Shown: piece after piece, positions 17,515 to 25,509 of the stretch
Position numbering within the stretch: the stretch's first letter is position 1
Layout: each line of letters begins with the position of its first letter
From: CAZAYP01 sp964489425 [NCBI: uncultured Verrucomicrobiota bacterium]
Lineage (GTDB): Bacteria; Verrucomicrobiota; Kiritimatiellia; RZYC01
NCBI GenBank assembly: GCA_964489425.1
Contig: CAZAYP010000055.1
Location: forward strand, 1-37,224
Direction of reading: 5' to 3'
Length of the DNA: 37,224 bases
Position numbers and translations under genes: made by a program
Notes under the pieces: generated by a model
Database searches by the model: none
The model's input: the letters and a program-made list of their open reading frames with translations, nothing else
Told to the model about the DNA's origin: nothing

Positions 17515-18822
17515 ATGAGCACCACCCCCAAGGCCACCTTGCGCGTCATCGCCTACGGCGCGGCCGGCGGGCTGGCGGCCGTGGGGTTCATGCTGGCCGC
17601 CGACTTCATCTATGGCCACACCCTGGCGGTGTTCGCCCGCGCGGGCGGGTGGGTCATGGCGCTCGGCAGCCTCGGCGTGGTGGCGGGAACCGCGTTGATC
17701 GCCGGCCTCCTCCTGGCCCGCCTGCAGCCGGACGCGGCCGGCAGCGGCATCCCGCAGATGAAGGCCGCCTACTGGAACAGCCAGGGCCAAATGACCCTGC
17801 GCAGCGCCGCGGTAAAGTTCGTGGCCGGGGCGCTGAGCGTGGGCGGCGGATCCAGCCTGGGCCGCGAGGGGCCCAGCGTGTACGTCGGCGCGGCCACGGC
17901 CTCGCTGCTGGCGCAGCACAGCGGCGAACCCCGCGACCACTGGCGCCCGGCCGCGCTGGCCGGCGCCACCGCCGGGCTGGCCGCCGCGTTCAACGCGCCG
18001 CTGTCCGGCGTGACCTTCGTGCTGGAGGAAGTCCTGGGCGACTTGAACAGCCGCCTGCTGGGCGGCGTGGTGCTGGCGGCGGTCATGGGCGCGCTCGTGG
18101 CCCACGCCATCCTCGGAAGCCAGCCCGCGTTCGCCGTGCCCGCGCTGGCCAATCCCTCGTGGCGGGTTTTGGCGCTGGCGCCCATCGTGGCGGCCGTGGC
18201 CGCGCTCGTGGGCATGGCGTTCCAGTCCGCCACCCTGGCCTGGCGCGGCCGCATCCGGCGCGGCAGCCGGGTGCCGACCTGGCTGCGGCCGCTCATGGGC
18301 GGGCTGGTCACGTGGGCGGTCGGCCTCGGCGTGTTCCTGGCCACCGGCCGCGCCGGCGTGTTCAGCCTCGGCTACGCGGACCTGGGCGATGCCTTGCGCG
18401 ACGGCATTGCCTGGCCCGCGGCCGCCCTGCTGGCGTTCGGCAAGCTCCCGGCCACGATCGCGTCCTACGCCTGGGTGGGGTGCGGCGGAATCTTCTCGCC
18501 CCTGCTGTTCATGGGCGCCATGACCGGCCTGGCCCTGGCGGACGCGGCCGGCGCCGTGGTCTCCCTGACGGCGTCCGAAACCATCATCCTGGCCTGCGTG
18601 GGCATGAGCGCCTGCCTGGGCGCCGTGGTGCGCGCGCCGCTGACCTCGCTGCTGATCATCTTCGAGATGACCCACCAGTTCGCCGTGGTGCCCGCGCTGA
18701 TGATCGGCACGCTGGTCAGCCAGGCCGTGGCCCGCCGCCTGGGCCCCTGCGATTTCTACGACGCCATCCTGGAGCAGGACGGAATCATCGTTGCCAAGGG
18801 TCACACCCCCGCCTGTTCATGA
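17515..18822 (+). CDS. CLC-family chloride/proton antiporter
   Basis: 435 aa with about ten or more hydrophobic segments. Selectivity-filter motifs are intact: GSGIP (76-80), GREGP (116-120) with gating glutamate Glu118, and GGIFSP. FVLEEV includes Glu171/172 at the position of the internal proton glutamate of E. coli ClcA, which points to an antiporter rather than a channel. A Tyr in the C-terminal DFYDAILEQDG may match the inner-gate Tyr. There are no CBS domains. ATG 17515 is preferred; AAGGG lies about 10 nt upstream. The gene ends before a strong bidirectional hairpin. Confidence 0.92.
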   Translation: MSTTPKATLRVIAYGAAGGLAAVGFMLAADFIYGHTLAVFARAGGWVMALGSLGVVAGTALIAGLLLARLQPDAAGSGIPQMKAAYWNSQGQMTLRSAAVKFVAGALSVGGGSSLGREGPSVYVGAATASLLAQHSGEPRDHWRPAALAGATAGLAAAFNAPLSGVTFVLEEVLGDLNSRLLGGVVLAAVMGALVAHAILGSQPAFAVPALANPSWRVLALAPIVAAVAALVGMAFQSATLAWRGRIRRGSRVPTWLRPLMGGLVTWAVGLGVFLATGRAGVFSLGYADLGDALRDGIAWPAAALLAFGKLPATIASYAWVGCGGIFSPLLFMGAMTGLALADAAGAVVSLTASETIILACVGMSACLGAVVRAPLTSLLIIFEMTHQFAVVPALMIGTLVSQAVARRLGPCDFYDAILEQDGIIVAKGHTPACS

Positions 18823-18885
18823 TCCACCCGGCGAATCGTGCGGAGCGGAGATGGACCGGTTTTATGTGCCCGTAGACAAGCTATC

Positions 18886-18929
18886 GTGAGCGCCGCCCGG
18901 GAAGATATCCCTTTGCGGGCGGCGCTCAC
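18886..18929. terminator. Bidirectional terminator-like hairpin
   Basis: A perfect 14-bp inverted repeat, GTGAGCGCCGCCCG (18886-18899) with CGGGCGGCGCTCAC (18916-18929) and a 16-nt loop, sits between the convergent CLC and PKD-protein genes. No U-tract follows on either strand, so it may block transcription through stem strength or with Rho. Confidence 0.55.
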
Positions 18930-18965
18930 GGGTTACAGAGCGAATGCGATGTTATCGCACCGTGC

Positions 18966-19616
18966 CTATTTCTTCACGGTAATCACGACTGTTGAACTAG
19001 CCTTGGCACCGTCATCATCCGTAACAGTCACCGTGGCTCTATACTCCCCTACCGTCCGATAGCGATAGGCGGGAGCTGGCAGACTCGATGTCTGGCCATC
19101 CCCGAAAGCCCAGGCATAGGACACCACCGTACCATCGCGATCAGCGGCCGCGGCGCTAAACTGGACGTTCAGCGGTTTCTTGCCCGCGGTCGGCGTTGCA
19201 CTGGCGGTCACCGTGGGGGGCAGATTGGGCACTACGCCAGGAGTCAAAGTCACTGCGGTGACGTTGCCACCGTACCCCTCCGTGTCCGCGGAAACCAGAG
19301 CTTCACCTGCTACGCTACCGGCCACCAGGGTAATCACGGCATCGCCACTGGCATCGGTCAACACCGGGTTGGCTCCGACCAAGGTCGCTGGACCAGTAAC
19401 CCCAAAATAGACCGGCACATTGGCCACGCCTTGCACCACATTGGTTCCGCCCGGCAAGACCACTTGCTCGCTCACCCATGCGGAGACCGTGGCCTGGCTA
19501 TGCCCATCGGCGGTGATCGTCTGCGGTGATGCCCAGATGTAGACATCTGCCAGCACCCAGCTGGCACCCAGGCCGATGATCACCCCAGCGCTCACGATTG
19601 TTTTCATCCATTTCAT
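18966..19616 (-). CDS. Secreted PKD-domain protein
   Basis: 216 aa. A signal peptide (about 1-23, cleavage near VLA-DV) is followed by an Ig-like Big_1-type domain (about 25-125: ITADGHSQATVSAWV, ANVPVYFGVTGPATL, LTDASGDAVITLVAG) and one PKD domain (about 128-215: PTVTASATPTAGKKPLNVQFSA, SYAWAFGDG, TVTVTDDDGA). The protein ends with the PKD domain and has no visible catalytic part or anchor, so it is probably a small extracellular structural or adhesive protein. AAGG lies about 10 nt before the ATG, and TATAGT on the minus strand (19644-19639) may be its -10 box. Confidence 0.82.
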   Translation of the reverse strand: MKWMKTIVSAGVIIGLGASWVLADVYIWASPQTITADGHSQATVSAWVSEQVVLPGGTNVVQGVANVPVYFGVTGPATLVGANPVLTDASGDAVITLVAGSVAGEALVSADTEGYGGNVTAVTLTPGVVPNLPPTVTASATPTAGKKPLNVQFSAAAADRDGTVVSYAWAFGDGQTSSLPAPAYRYRTVGEYRATVTVTDDDGAKASSTVVITVKK

Positions 19617-20076
19617 ATGTCTAACCTTTCCTTTTGTACTATATTGTTAGCTTGCTGTTACTATCTACGTTCCATTTCGGTTTCCGATCGCCTCATGTAA
19701 TGACCGTATTGATGAATCCGCGCGGGATGTTTGTTCAACTCCAGCCGAATCTTCCCACCCCCCTTCAAATTGTCGGAGAACGGCGTTTGCCATCCGCGAC
19801 AATCTCCAAGATTCCCATTACTTAAAATCCAATATGACTATATCTTTCCCAATTAGTTCGGTCCTATCACTTCAGGAGTCGATCGCCAGCCTTACCATAT
19901 TCCATCTTTTTTATTTTTTTTTCGTGATATCTCCGGCTACGACCCAAGTTGGCGTGACAACGTGCCGCGCTGATAAAGCGTCTTCGGGATGCTGGAGTTG
20001 CGCGAAACGTCTTGTCGCGCGCCGGTTCGCCGGTTTTTCCTCCGCAAAAACATCCCGGGTGTGCTAGATTGGGGCC
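19617..20076. other. Divergent intergenic region, AT-richer
   Basis: 460 bp between the PKD-protein gene and the first glycosyltransferase. It is clearly less GC-rich than the coding sequence around it, with several T-rich runs near 19900-19925. No gene or RNA is recognised. It should carry the promoters of both flanking genes. Confidence 0.5.
20062..20070 (+). promoter_or_regulatory. Possible extended -10 element
   Basis: TGCTAGATT (TG at 20062-20063, TAGATT at 20065-20070) lies only 6 bp before ATG 20077. If used, it would give an almost leaderless transcript. No matching -35 box was found. Confidence 0.3.
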
Positions 20077-20991
20077 ATGAGCCTGGCGGTGATCCTCCTC
20101 AACTGGAACCACGCCGCGGACACCGCGGCGTGCCTGCAGGCGCTGCCGGCCATGGACCCGCCGCTGGCGGCGATCGTCGTGGACAACGCCTCGCGGCCGG
20201 AACAGCAGCAACGGCTCCGCGATGCAGGCCCGGGGGCGGAGCTTGTGTTCAGCCCGCGCAACCTGGGGTTTGCGGGCGGCAACAACCTGGGCCTGCGCCA
20301 CGCGCTGGCGGCCGGCCACGACACCGTGCTGCTGCTGAACCACGATGCGCGAATTTCCGCCGCGGCCCTGACCGCCCTGGTGCGCCACTTGGATACCCAC
20401 CCGGACACCGCGATCGCCGGCCCGGTGCTGCGCGAAACCACCCCGGCGGGGCCCGCGCGCTATGCCGGCGGCCGCGACATGGCGTTCCACGCCGCCACGC
20501 GCTGCCGCTTACCCGCAAGCTGGACGCCCCCGCCCGGCGCAATGGCCCGGGACGTGGCCTACGTTCCGGGCACGGTGCTCCTGGCGCGCGCGCAGACGTT
20601 CAAGACCGCCGGCTTTTTTGACGAGGAGTTTTTTTTCAGCGGCGAGGTGGCGGACTTCTGCTGCCGCGTGCGCCGCAGCGGCGGGGCCTGCCGCGTGGTC
20701 TGGGCGGCCGAGGCCGAGCACCGGGTGGACGCAGCCAACCCGCTGCGCGAGACGATCTACGCCTACTACACGCTGCGCAACCGATTCCTCTACCTGCGCA
20801 AGCATTACCCGGTGCGGCGCTTCGTTATCGCCCCCGCGTGGTTGGCAATCGGCACCGCGATGATGCTGCGCGCCCGCTTGCAGGCGCGGCCGGACCAGGC
20901 CCGCGCGTTACGCCTGGCGTTGGCGGACGGGCTTGCCGGCCGCTTTGGCAACCGCAACCACCTGTTCCTGGGGCCGGAAGTGGGAACATGA
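20077..20991 (+). CDS. Family 2 glycosyltransferase (rhamnosyltransferase-like)
   Basis: 304 aa, GT-A fold. Motifs: VILLNWNHAADTAACLQAL, VVDNASRPEQ, NLGFAGGNNLGLRHAL and the DXD-type LLLNHDARI, followed by VPGTVLLARAQTFKTAGFFDEEFF and the catalytic-base region EVADFCCRVRRSG. These match WcaA/RfbF-type enzymes that add rhamnose or related sugars to a surface polysaccharide. The C-terminal basic, hydrophobic helix may lie on the membrane. The stop codon overlaps the next gene's start (ATGA), so the two glycosyltransferases are coupled. Confidence 0.9.
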   Translation: MSLAVILLNWNHAADTAACLQALPAMDPPLAAIVVDNASRPEQQQRLRDAGPGAELVFSPRNLGFAGGNNLGLRHALAAGHDTVLLLNHDARISAAALTALVRHLDTHPDTAIAGPVLRETTPAGPARYAGGRDMAFHAATRCRLPASWTPPPGAMARDVAYVPGTVLLARAQTFKTAGFFDEEFFFSGEVADFCCRVRRSGGACRVVWAAEAEHRVDAANPLRETIYAYYTLRNRFLYLRKHYPVRRFVIAPAWLAIGTAMMLRARLQARPDQARALRLALADGLAGRFGNRNHLFLGPEVGT

Positions 20992-22022
20992 ACATCAGTT
21001 TCCTGATGACCTCGCCGGAGCCGGCCTGGCCGGAGGCGGACGCGGTGTTCCAGGAAGTGGCCGCGCTGCGGGCCGCCTGGGGCGGGACCACGCTCAACCT
21101 GTTTCCGCTGGCGCGACCCAACCGCTGGTTCCCCAGGGCCTGGTACGGTCGCCACTGCCGCGCGGCCCTGGCGGCGGCCGACGCCGGCGCCGACGTCCAC
21201 CAGGTGTATTACGCCACCCTGTGCCCGTTCCCGGCCCTGCGCGCCTTGCGCCGGCCGATTATCTACCGCGTGAGCGCCGGGTTGGGCCAGGCCCGCGCGC
21301 CGGCCGCCTTGGATGTTTTCCGGGGCTGGCGCCGGATCGTGGTGTCCAATGAGCGCGACCTGGCCACCCTGCAAGCGTGGGGCCTGGCCAATGTCACGAT
21401 GGTCCGGCCCGCCATTGACCGCCGCTGCGCGCCGGCGGCCCCGCCGCCGCCCGCGGACCGCGGCTTTGTGCTGCTGGCGGGTTCGGCGCCGTGGATCCCG
21501 CGCCAGTTCCACACCAAAGGGTTTGATGCCCTGCTGGAAGCCGTGCGCCGGCGCCCGGACCTGCGCCTGGTGTGCTTGTGGCGCGGGCTATGGCACGACG
21601 AGATCTGCCGCCGCGTGCGCCGCCTCGGCCTGGCCAACCGGGTGGAGGTTCTCAACGAGCGCGTGGCCGTGGGGCCGGTCCTGGCTCGCTGCCACGCAGC
21701 CGTCGTGCTGGCGGCCACACCGTCACTGGTCAAGGCCTATCCGCACTCGCTGCTCGAAGCGTTGTCCGCGGGCCGGCCGGTGCTGGTCAGCCAGGCCATC
21801 CCCATGGCCGACTTCGTGGCGGCCCGCGCCTGCGGCGCGGTGGTGGAGCGGATCACGCCGGAAGCGATCCTGGGCGCCGTGGACGCGGTGCGCGCCGGCT
21901 ACGCCACCATGGCGGGCAACGCGCTGACGGCGGCCGCCGACTTTGACCGGCCCGCGATGCTGGCGGCCTGGGCCCAGGTCTACGGCGTGCCACCGGCGGC
22001 GGCGGCCGGCCGGTCCCAGTGA
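20988..22022 (+). CDS. GT-B (family 4-like) glycosyltransferase
   Basis: 344 aa from ATG 20988, overlapping the previous stop by 4 bp. The N-terminal half is divergent, with an acceptor-side Rossmann-like pattern (DVHQVYYATLCPFPALRAL). The C-terminal half holds the donor-binding region: NRVEVLNERVAVGPVLARCHAAVVLAATPSLVKAYPHSLLEALSAGRPVLVS, equivalent to the EX7E region of GT4 (Glu in SLLEAL). It likely uses a nucleotide-sugar to extend the same glycan as its partner. The last 43 bp overlap the convergent glycosyltransferase gene. Confidence 0.83.
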   Translation: MNISFLMTSPEPAWPEADAVFQEVAALRAAWGGTTLNLFPLARPNRWFPRAWYGRHCRAALAAADAGADVHQVYYATLCPFPALRALRRPIIYRVSAGLGQARAPAALDVFRGWRRIVVSNERDLATLQAWGLANVTMVRPAIDRRCAPAAPPPPADRGFVLLAGSAPWIPRQFHTKGFDALLEAVRRRPDLRLVCLWRGLWHDEICRRVRRLGLANRVEVLNERVAVGPVLARCHAAVVLAATPSLVKAYPHSLLEALSAGRPVLVSQAIPMADFVAARACGAVVERITPEAILGAVDAVRAGYATMAGNALTAAADFDRPAMLAAWAQVYGVPPAAAAGRSQ

Positions 22023-22948
22023 TACTTGTGCAGGCTGCACCGCCGGACGAGCCAAAGCGGCATGCGCCGGGCATGGTGCGCGGCAAAGGTGCCGCCGGCC
22101 TTGGCCGTGGTGTAGAGCGCGTAGTACGGCAGGTACCACGGCGCCGCGCGCGCCACGTAGAGGAACTCGCCCCAGACGTAGCGCAGGCCGAGCGCGGCGC
22201 TGGCCTGCAAATCGTGGCCCGCGAAAATCTCGGTCAGCGAGTACACGCTGTCAAAATACCGCTGGAACGCCACCCGCAAGCTGTAGTTGTGGGAGTGGAC
22301 CACCACCGAGTCCGGCTGGTACACGATCGCGTGGCCCGCGGCCAGCGCATCGCGCGCGAACTGCTGGTCCTCGCTCATGATGATCGCCTCGTCGAACGGG
22401 TGCTCCAGCAGCACGGATCGGCGGATGACCGCGCTGACGTTGGAGAAAAACAAACCTTTCTGGAACGTCACCGCGGCCCCGGCGTCCTGCTGCATGCGGA
22501 TCGGCGCGCCGGCCGGGAAATGGCTCTGCAGGAAATACCGCTCCATGGGGTTGGCGTCCGGTCGCGGCACCTGGCGCGAAAACGCGGCCGCCACCCGGGG
22601 GTCGGCGGCCAGCGGCGCCAGCAGTCCGGCCAGCCAGGCCGGGTCGCGCGGCAAGGCGTCCTGCGACAGCAGCGCGATGAACTCGCCGCGCGCGGCGCGC
22701 GCGCCAAGGTTGCGCGCGCGGCCGTGGGAAAACCGGTCCACCGTGACGACCCGGACCTGGGGCCAGCCGGCGGCCAGGCGCAGGGTGGCGTCGGTTGAGC
22801 CGGAGTCCACAAGAATAATTTCCAAGGGCGGGCGCGGCGCCTGGGCCAGCAGCGCGGGAACCAGGGCCGGCAAATGCGCGGCCGCATTCAGCACGGGAAT
22901 GACCACGCTCACCGCGCCGGGCGCGGCCACGGCGGCAGGCGCGCTCAT
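21980..22948 (-). CDS. Family 2 glycosyltransferase
   Basis: 322 aa from ATG 22948, overlapping the upstream gene's stop (ATGA). GT-A motifs: VSVVIPVLNAAAHLPALVPAL, ILVDSGSTDAT, FSHGRARNLGARAARGEFIALLSQDALP and the acceptor-site region FDEAIIMSEDQQFARDALAAG. The C-terminal part (YSLTEIFAGHDLQAS and following) has amphipathic, possibly membrane-associated helices. It resembles rhamnosyltransferases of O-antigen clusters. Its N-terminal frame can be extended upstream, but that part is a shadow of the preceding gene. Confidence 0.88.
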   Translation of the reverse strand: MSAPAAVAAPGAVSVVIPVLNAAAHLPALVPALLAQAPRPPLEIILVDSGSTDATLRLAAGWPQVRVVTVDRFSHGRARNLGARAARGEFIALLSQDALPRDPAWLAGLLAPLAADPRVAAAFSRQVPRPDANPMERYFLQSHFPAGAPIRMQQDAGAAVTFQKGLFFSNVSAVIRRSVLLEHPFDEAIIMSEDQQFARDALAAGHAIVYQPDSVVVHSHNYSLRVAFQRYFDSVYSLTEIFAGHDLQASAALGLRYVWGEFLYVARAAPWYLPYYALYTTAKAGGTFAAHHARRMPLWLVRRCSLHKYHWDRPAAAAGGTP

Positions 22949-24126
22949 AGGTCCCGGATGGCCGTGTCCTCGTGTTGCGGCGCCATCTGGTCGATGTGCC
23001 GCGGCAGGGCCATGATGCTGAAGAGGTACGCCGAGGTGCCCAGTTGCACGCCGTTGATCAGGCAGATGGAGCCAAAGAACAGCAACCGCGCCTCGTTCAG
23101 CGCGCCGAACCCGGCGAAAATCCACTTGCCGATCACCCACAGCGTGGCCACCAGGCCCATCAAGATAAAGGGCGTCACGTAGAAGATCGCGCGCTCGAAC
23201 GTCAGCCGCCGGTACAGCCAGGCGATCAGCGGGTCGTCGTGCAGGCCGGACAAGTGCGCGTAGGCCTTGGCCAGCAGGCCCACCAGGATCAGTTGCATGC
23301 TCACGGCGTTGAGGATGCCGCCGACGATCATCGAGTGGATGTCGAAGACGCGGGTGTGGAAAATCAGCGACCCGAACGCAAAACGCACCAGCAGCAGCAG
23401 GCTCACCAGCCAGAAAAACAGGCCGGGGAACAGCAGCATGAACGCCGGACTGTGCAGGGCCATGAACCGCAGGTGCCGCCAGCCGTCGCGGAACGAGCGC
23501 AGCTTGGAGTAGCCCTTGCGCGGGTGGTAGGTGATGTCACGCTCCGCGATGCGCAGGTCGCAGCGGATGGCGCGGATCACCATCTCGCTGGCAAACTCCA
23601 TGCCGGTGGTGACGCAGCGAAGCTGGTCGTAGGCCGCGCGCGTGATGGCGCGCATGCCGCAGTGCGCGTCCTTGACCGCGTGGCTGTGGAACATCAGCCG
23701 CAAGGCCAGCGACAGCACCGGGTTACCAATGTACTTGTGGTGCCAGGGCATGGCGCCCGGCCGGATGTTGCGCATGCGGTTGCCCATCACCAACTGCGCC
23801 TGGCCGCTGCGCAGCGGGGCGATAAAGTTCGGGATTTCCGCAAAGTCGTAGGTCAGGTCGGCATCGGCCATCACCATGTAGTCGTAGGCCGCCTCGCGGA
23901 AGCCGCAGCGCAGGGCGGCGCCGTAGCCGCGGTGCCGCTCCGTCACCACCCGCGCGCCGCGTTCCACGGCGTTCGCGGCGGAGCGGTCCGTGGATTCGTT
24001 GTCCACCACCAGCACCTCGCCCGGCAGGCCGGTCGCGGCGATGCCGGCCAGGGCCCGGGTGACCGCTTCGCCGACCGACGCCTCCTCGTTGAGGCACGGG
24101 AGAATGACGGTGACGCCTTCGCTCAC
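22945..24126 (-). CDS. Membrane-bound family 2 glycosyltransferase (polyprenyl-phosphate sugar synthase-like)
   Basis: 393 aa from GTG 24126, with GGGAG about 10 nt upstream; no in-frame ATG is available. The catalytic domain has VTVILPCLNEEASVGEAV, LVVDNESTDRS, RGYGAALRCGF and MADADLTYDF, and KGYSKLRSFRDGWRHLRFM before the membrane part. Four hydrophobic helices follow (about 228-255, 268-292, 320-342, 355-377). This is the DPM1/GtrB arrangement, making dolichyl- or undecaprenyl-phosphate sugars that serve as donors outside the membrane. It is coupled by ATGA overlap to the following glycosyltransferase. Confidence 0.88.
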   Translation of the reverse strand: MSEGVTVILPCLNEEASVGEAVTRALAGIAATGLPGEVLVVDNESTDRSAANAVERGARVVTERHRGYGAALRCGFREAAYDYMVMADADLTYDFAEIPNFIAPLRSGQAQLVMGNRMRNIRPGAMPWHHKYIGNPVLSLALRLMFHSHAVKDAHCGMRAITRAAYDQLRCVTTGMEFASEMVIRAIRCDLRIAERDITYHPRKGYSKLRSFRDGWRHLRFMALHSPAFMLLFPGLFFWLVSLLLLVRFAFGSLIFHTRVFDIHSMIVGGILNAVSMQLILVGLLAKAYAHLSGLHDDPLIAWLYRRLTFERAIFYVTPFILMGLVATLWVIGKWIFAGFGALNEARLLFFGSICLINGVQLGTSAYLFSIMALPRHIDQMAPQHEDTAIRDL

Positions 24127-24440
24127 GGCCGGCGCGCTCCCACCGGAGTGCGCCCGACGCCGCCAGATGCATGGAGCCGATTTCTCATAAAAAACCGGCC
24201 GATATTGGGGCGTTTGCCCCGTGATTGCAATGCTTATTCAATGCCCGGCAGGCGTACGCATGGCCGTTTCGCAAGGGCTTTTCCGATTGCACAGCATGCG
24301 ACCGGCGTTAAGAAAACACGAAATGCATGTGACAGCTTGTTCATGCGCTGAGCTGGATATTGTCCGATTATGCCCAACGTCACGCTTCAGGCTGAGCCGA
24401 CCGCAGGGAGGCGATAGCCTGAAAGCGCTGGTCGCTCCCC
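24127..24440. other. Intergenic region between toxin stop and glycosyltransferase start
   Basis: 314 bp. The right third is the attC-like repeat listed separately. The rest contains no recognised gene; it must include the promoter of the glycosyltransferase pair, but no convincing boxes were found. Confidence 0.45.
24372..24437 (-). repeat. attC-like (integron cassette) recombination site 1
   Basis: Read on the minus strand, it begins 3 nt after the toxin stop codon and ends in GTTGGGC (24378-24372), a perfect match to the R' box GTTRRRY. Inside, CGCTTTCAGGCT (24427-24416) pairs with AGCCTGAAGCG (24393-24383), leaving one unpaired base on one arm, as in attC folds. The left outer box (GAGCGACC) is a poor match to RYYYAAC. 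Its right end shares CTGAAGCGTGACGTT with site 2. Confidence 0.5.
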
Positions 24441-24701
24441 TTATCTGTAGACCTCTCGCCTGTGGCCAATCTTCGTGATCCAGACCGTGCGCTCCTGATC
24501 TTGGATGGAGAACACAATCCGGTAGTCGCCTTGCCGGATGCGGTAGCATTCCTGCCCCGAGAGTTTCTGGACGCCGGGTGGGCGAGGGTTGTCGGCAAGT
24601 GTTCGGATCGCCTCAACCATCCGCTGAGTATCGGCCTTGGCAAGCTTGGCGAGATCCTTCCTCAGAACCGACTGCCGCAGCAGGATCTCATATCTTGCCA
24701 T
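24441..24701 (-). CDS. RelE/ParE-family toxin
   Basis: 86 aa from ATG 24701. It shows the compact RelE fold pattern: MARYEILLRQSVLRKDLAKL at the start, LADNPRPPGVQKLSG, YRIRQGDYRIVFSI and the C-terminal TKIGHRREVYR. The Arg and Tyr residues in these motifs match those used by ribosome-dependent mRNA interferases. It overlaps the antitoxin gene by 14 bp, so translation is coupled and the antitoxin is made first. Both genes form a compact unit followed directly by an attC-like site. Confidence 0.9.
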   Translation of the reverse strand: MARYEILLRQSVLRKDLAKLAKADTQRMVEAIRTLADNPRPPGVQKLSGQECYRIRQGDYRIVFSIQDQERTVWITKIGHRREVYR

Positions 24702-24924
24702 GGCGCTTGAGTTCCTTGAGGGCGGCTTCAAAGGAGATCAGGGGCTCGCGGGCGCGTTCCTTGAAGGCAGCCAGATCCTCTGCATCTTCCGCCAGACTGA
24801 TGGCCACGGCTTCGTTCACCAGATCGGACATGGAATGTTCCGTCTCAATGGACTTGATCCGCAGCGCCTTGTGCAGCTTGGGGTCAAGATAGACCGTTGC
24901 TCTCTTTGCCAGTGTTGTCGTCAT
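24688..24924 (-). CDS. Ribbon-helix-helix antitoxin
   Basis: 78 aa from ATG 24924, preferred because GGAGG lies 6 nt upstream; an ATG at 24936 (82 aa) would start almost at the predicted transcription start. The N-terminal strand TLAKRATVYLDPKLHKALRIKSIE is a typical RHH (CopG/MetJ) DNA-binding segment, and the following helix SMSDLVNEAVAISLAED completes the dimer fold. The C-terminal part (AAFKERAREPLISFEAALKELK) should bind and block the toxin. It probably represses its own promoter. Confidence 0.88.
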   Translation of the reverse strand: MTTTLAKRATVYLDPKLHKALRIKSIETEHSMSDLVNEAVAISLAEDAEDLAAFKERAREPLISFEAALKELKRHGKI

Positions 24925-24945
24925 GTCATCCTCCATCCTGTGTAC

Positions 24946-24974
24946 AACATAGCGCTGTGACGTTGTGACGTCAA
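24946..24974 (-). promoter_or_regulatory. Promoter of the toxin-antitoxin operon with GTGACGT repeats
   Basis: TTGACG (24974-24969) and TATGTT (24951-24946) are spaced by 17 bp on the minus strand, a good sigma-70 match. The + strand carries two direct GTGACGT copies and a related GACGT between about 24956 and 24979, overlapping the promoter; these are good candidates for RHH operator half-sites. Confidence 0.6.
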
Positions 24975-24988
24975 GACGTTTCTTTTGG

Positions 24989-25051
24989 ATCGAACGTCAC
25001 GCTTCAGCCTGAGGCGCCCCCGTCGCCGATAGCCTCAATGGCCTGTTCGCC
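24989..25051 (-). repeat. attC-like (integron cassette) recombination site 2
   Basis: On the minus strand it starts 2 nt after the nucleotidyltransferase stop codon with GGCGAAC (25051-25045) and ends with GTTCGAT (24995-24989). These outer boxes pair over CGAAC/GTTCG. Inside, TGAGGC (25037-25032 on minus) pairs with GCCTCA (25015-25010). The right end is the same as site 1 (CTGAAGCGTGACGTT), and similarity stops just after GTT, where integron crossover occurs. The R' box deviates from GTTRRRY at one purine. Confidence 0.5.
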
Positions 25052-25053
25052 GC

Positions 25054-25509
25054 TCAATCTTCGGGAAGGTGTTCAAGGTCATCCAAATCCTTGTGCCGTC
25101 CGGATGCACGCTTATTGATTCGGAGGTGCTCGCGGGAGATCAACGCAACCATCTGTCCGTCGATCTCGGTCGTGATACGCGCGGCATAGCAATCTGCGAA
25201 TGTGACACCGTCGATTTCTGTGAGCACTTCGATACGCATGGGCGGAACGCCCATGCGTATGATCTTGCCTCGCTCTTGAAAAAGGGCGGGCGTGAGTTTG
25301 GAGTCCTGCATGCCAAAGCGCCGAAATACGTCGACCAGCCTTGTGGCGTTATCGGGCGAAATGGCAACCCATATGTCCATGTCAGCCGTTGTTCGGGGAT
25401 AGCCGTGGTAACCCACGGCATAGCCGCCAATGAGCAGGTACTCAACGTCAGCCTCGGTCAGCAACCTCAAGAACTCTTTGAAGTCGTCGGGAAGTACTTG
25501 TTCGACCAT
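25054..25509 (-). CDS. Minimal nucleotidyltransferase (DUF6036/AbiEii-like)
   Basis: 151 aa from ATG 25509 (AGGTGG just upstream). The core reads VEYLLIGGYAVGYHGYPRTTADMDIWV, with GG and the DMD acidic pair of the polymerase-beta superfamily, then a third strand with RIEVLTEIDGVTFADC. It ends in the conserved LINKRASGRHKDLDDLEHL-like tail. Such proteins are common with small helical partner proteins and are suspected toxins that nucleotidylate RNA or protein. The function here is inferred from family and context only. Confidence 0.82.
   Translation of the reverse strand: MVEQVLPDDFKEFLRLLTEADVEYLLIGGYAVGYHGYPRTTADMDIWVAISPDNATRLVDVFRRFGMQDSKLTPALFQERGKIIRMGVPPMRIEVLTEIDGVTFADCYAARITTEIDGQMVALISREHLRINKRASGRHKDLDDLEHLPED

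Noticed and set aside
19617-19625. GTCTAAC as a possible attC box near the PKD-protein start
   Set aside because: No paired GTTRRRY box or hairpin of attC type lies at a suitable distance.
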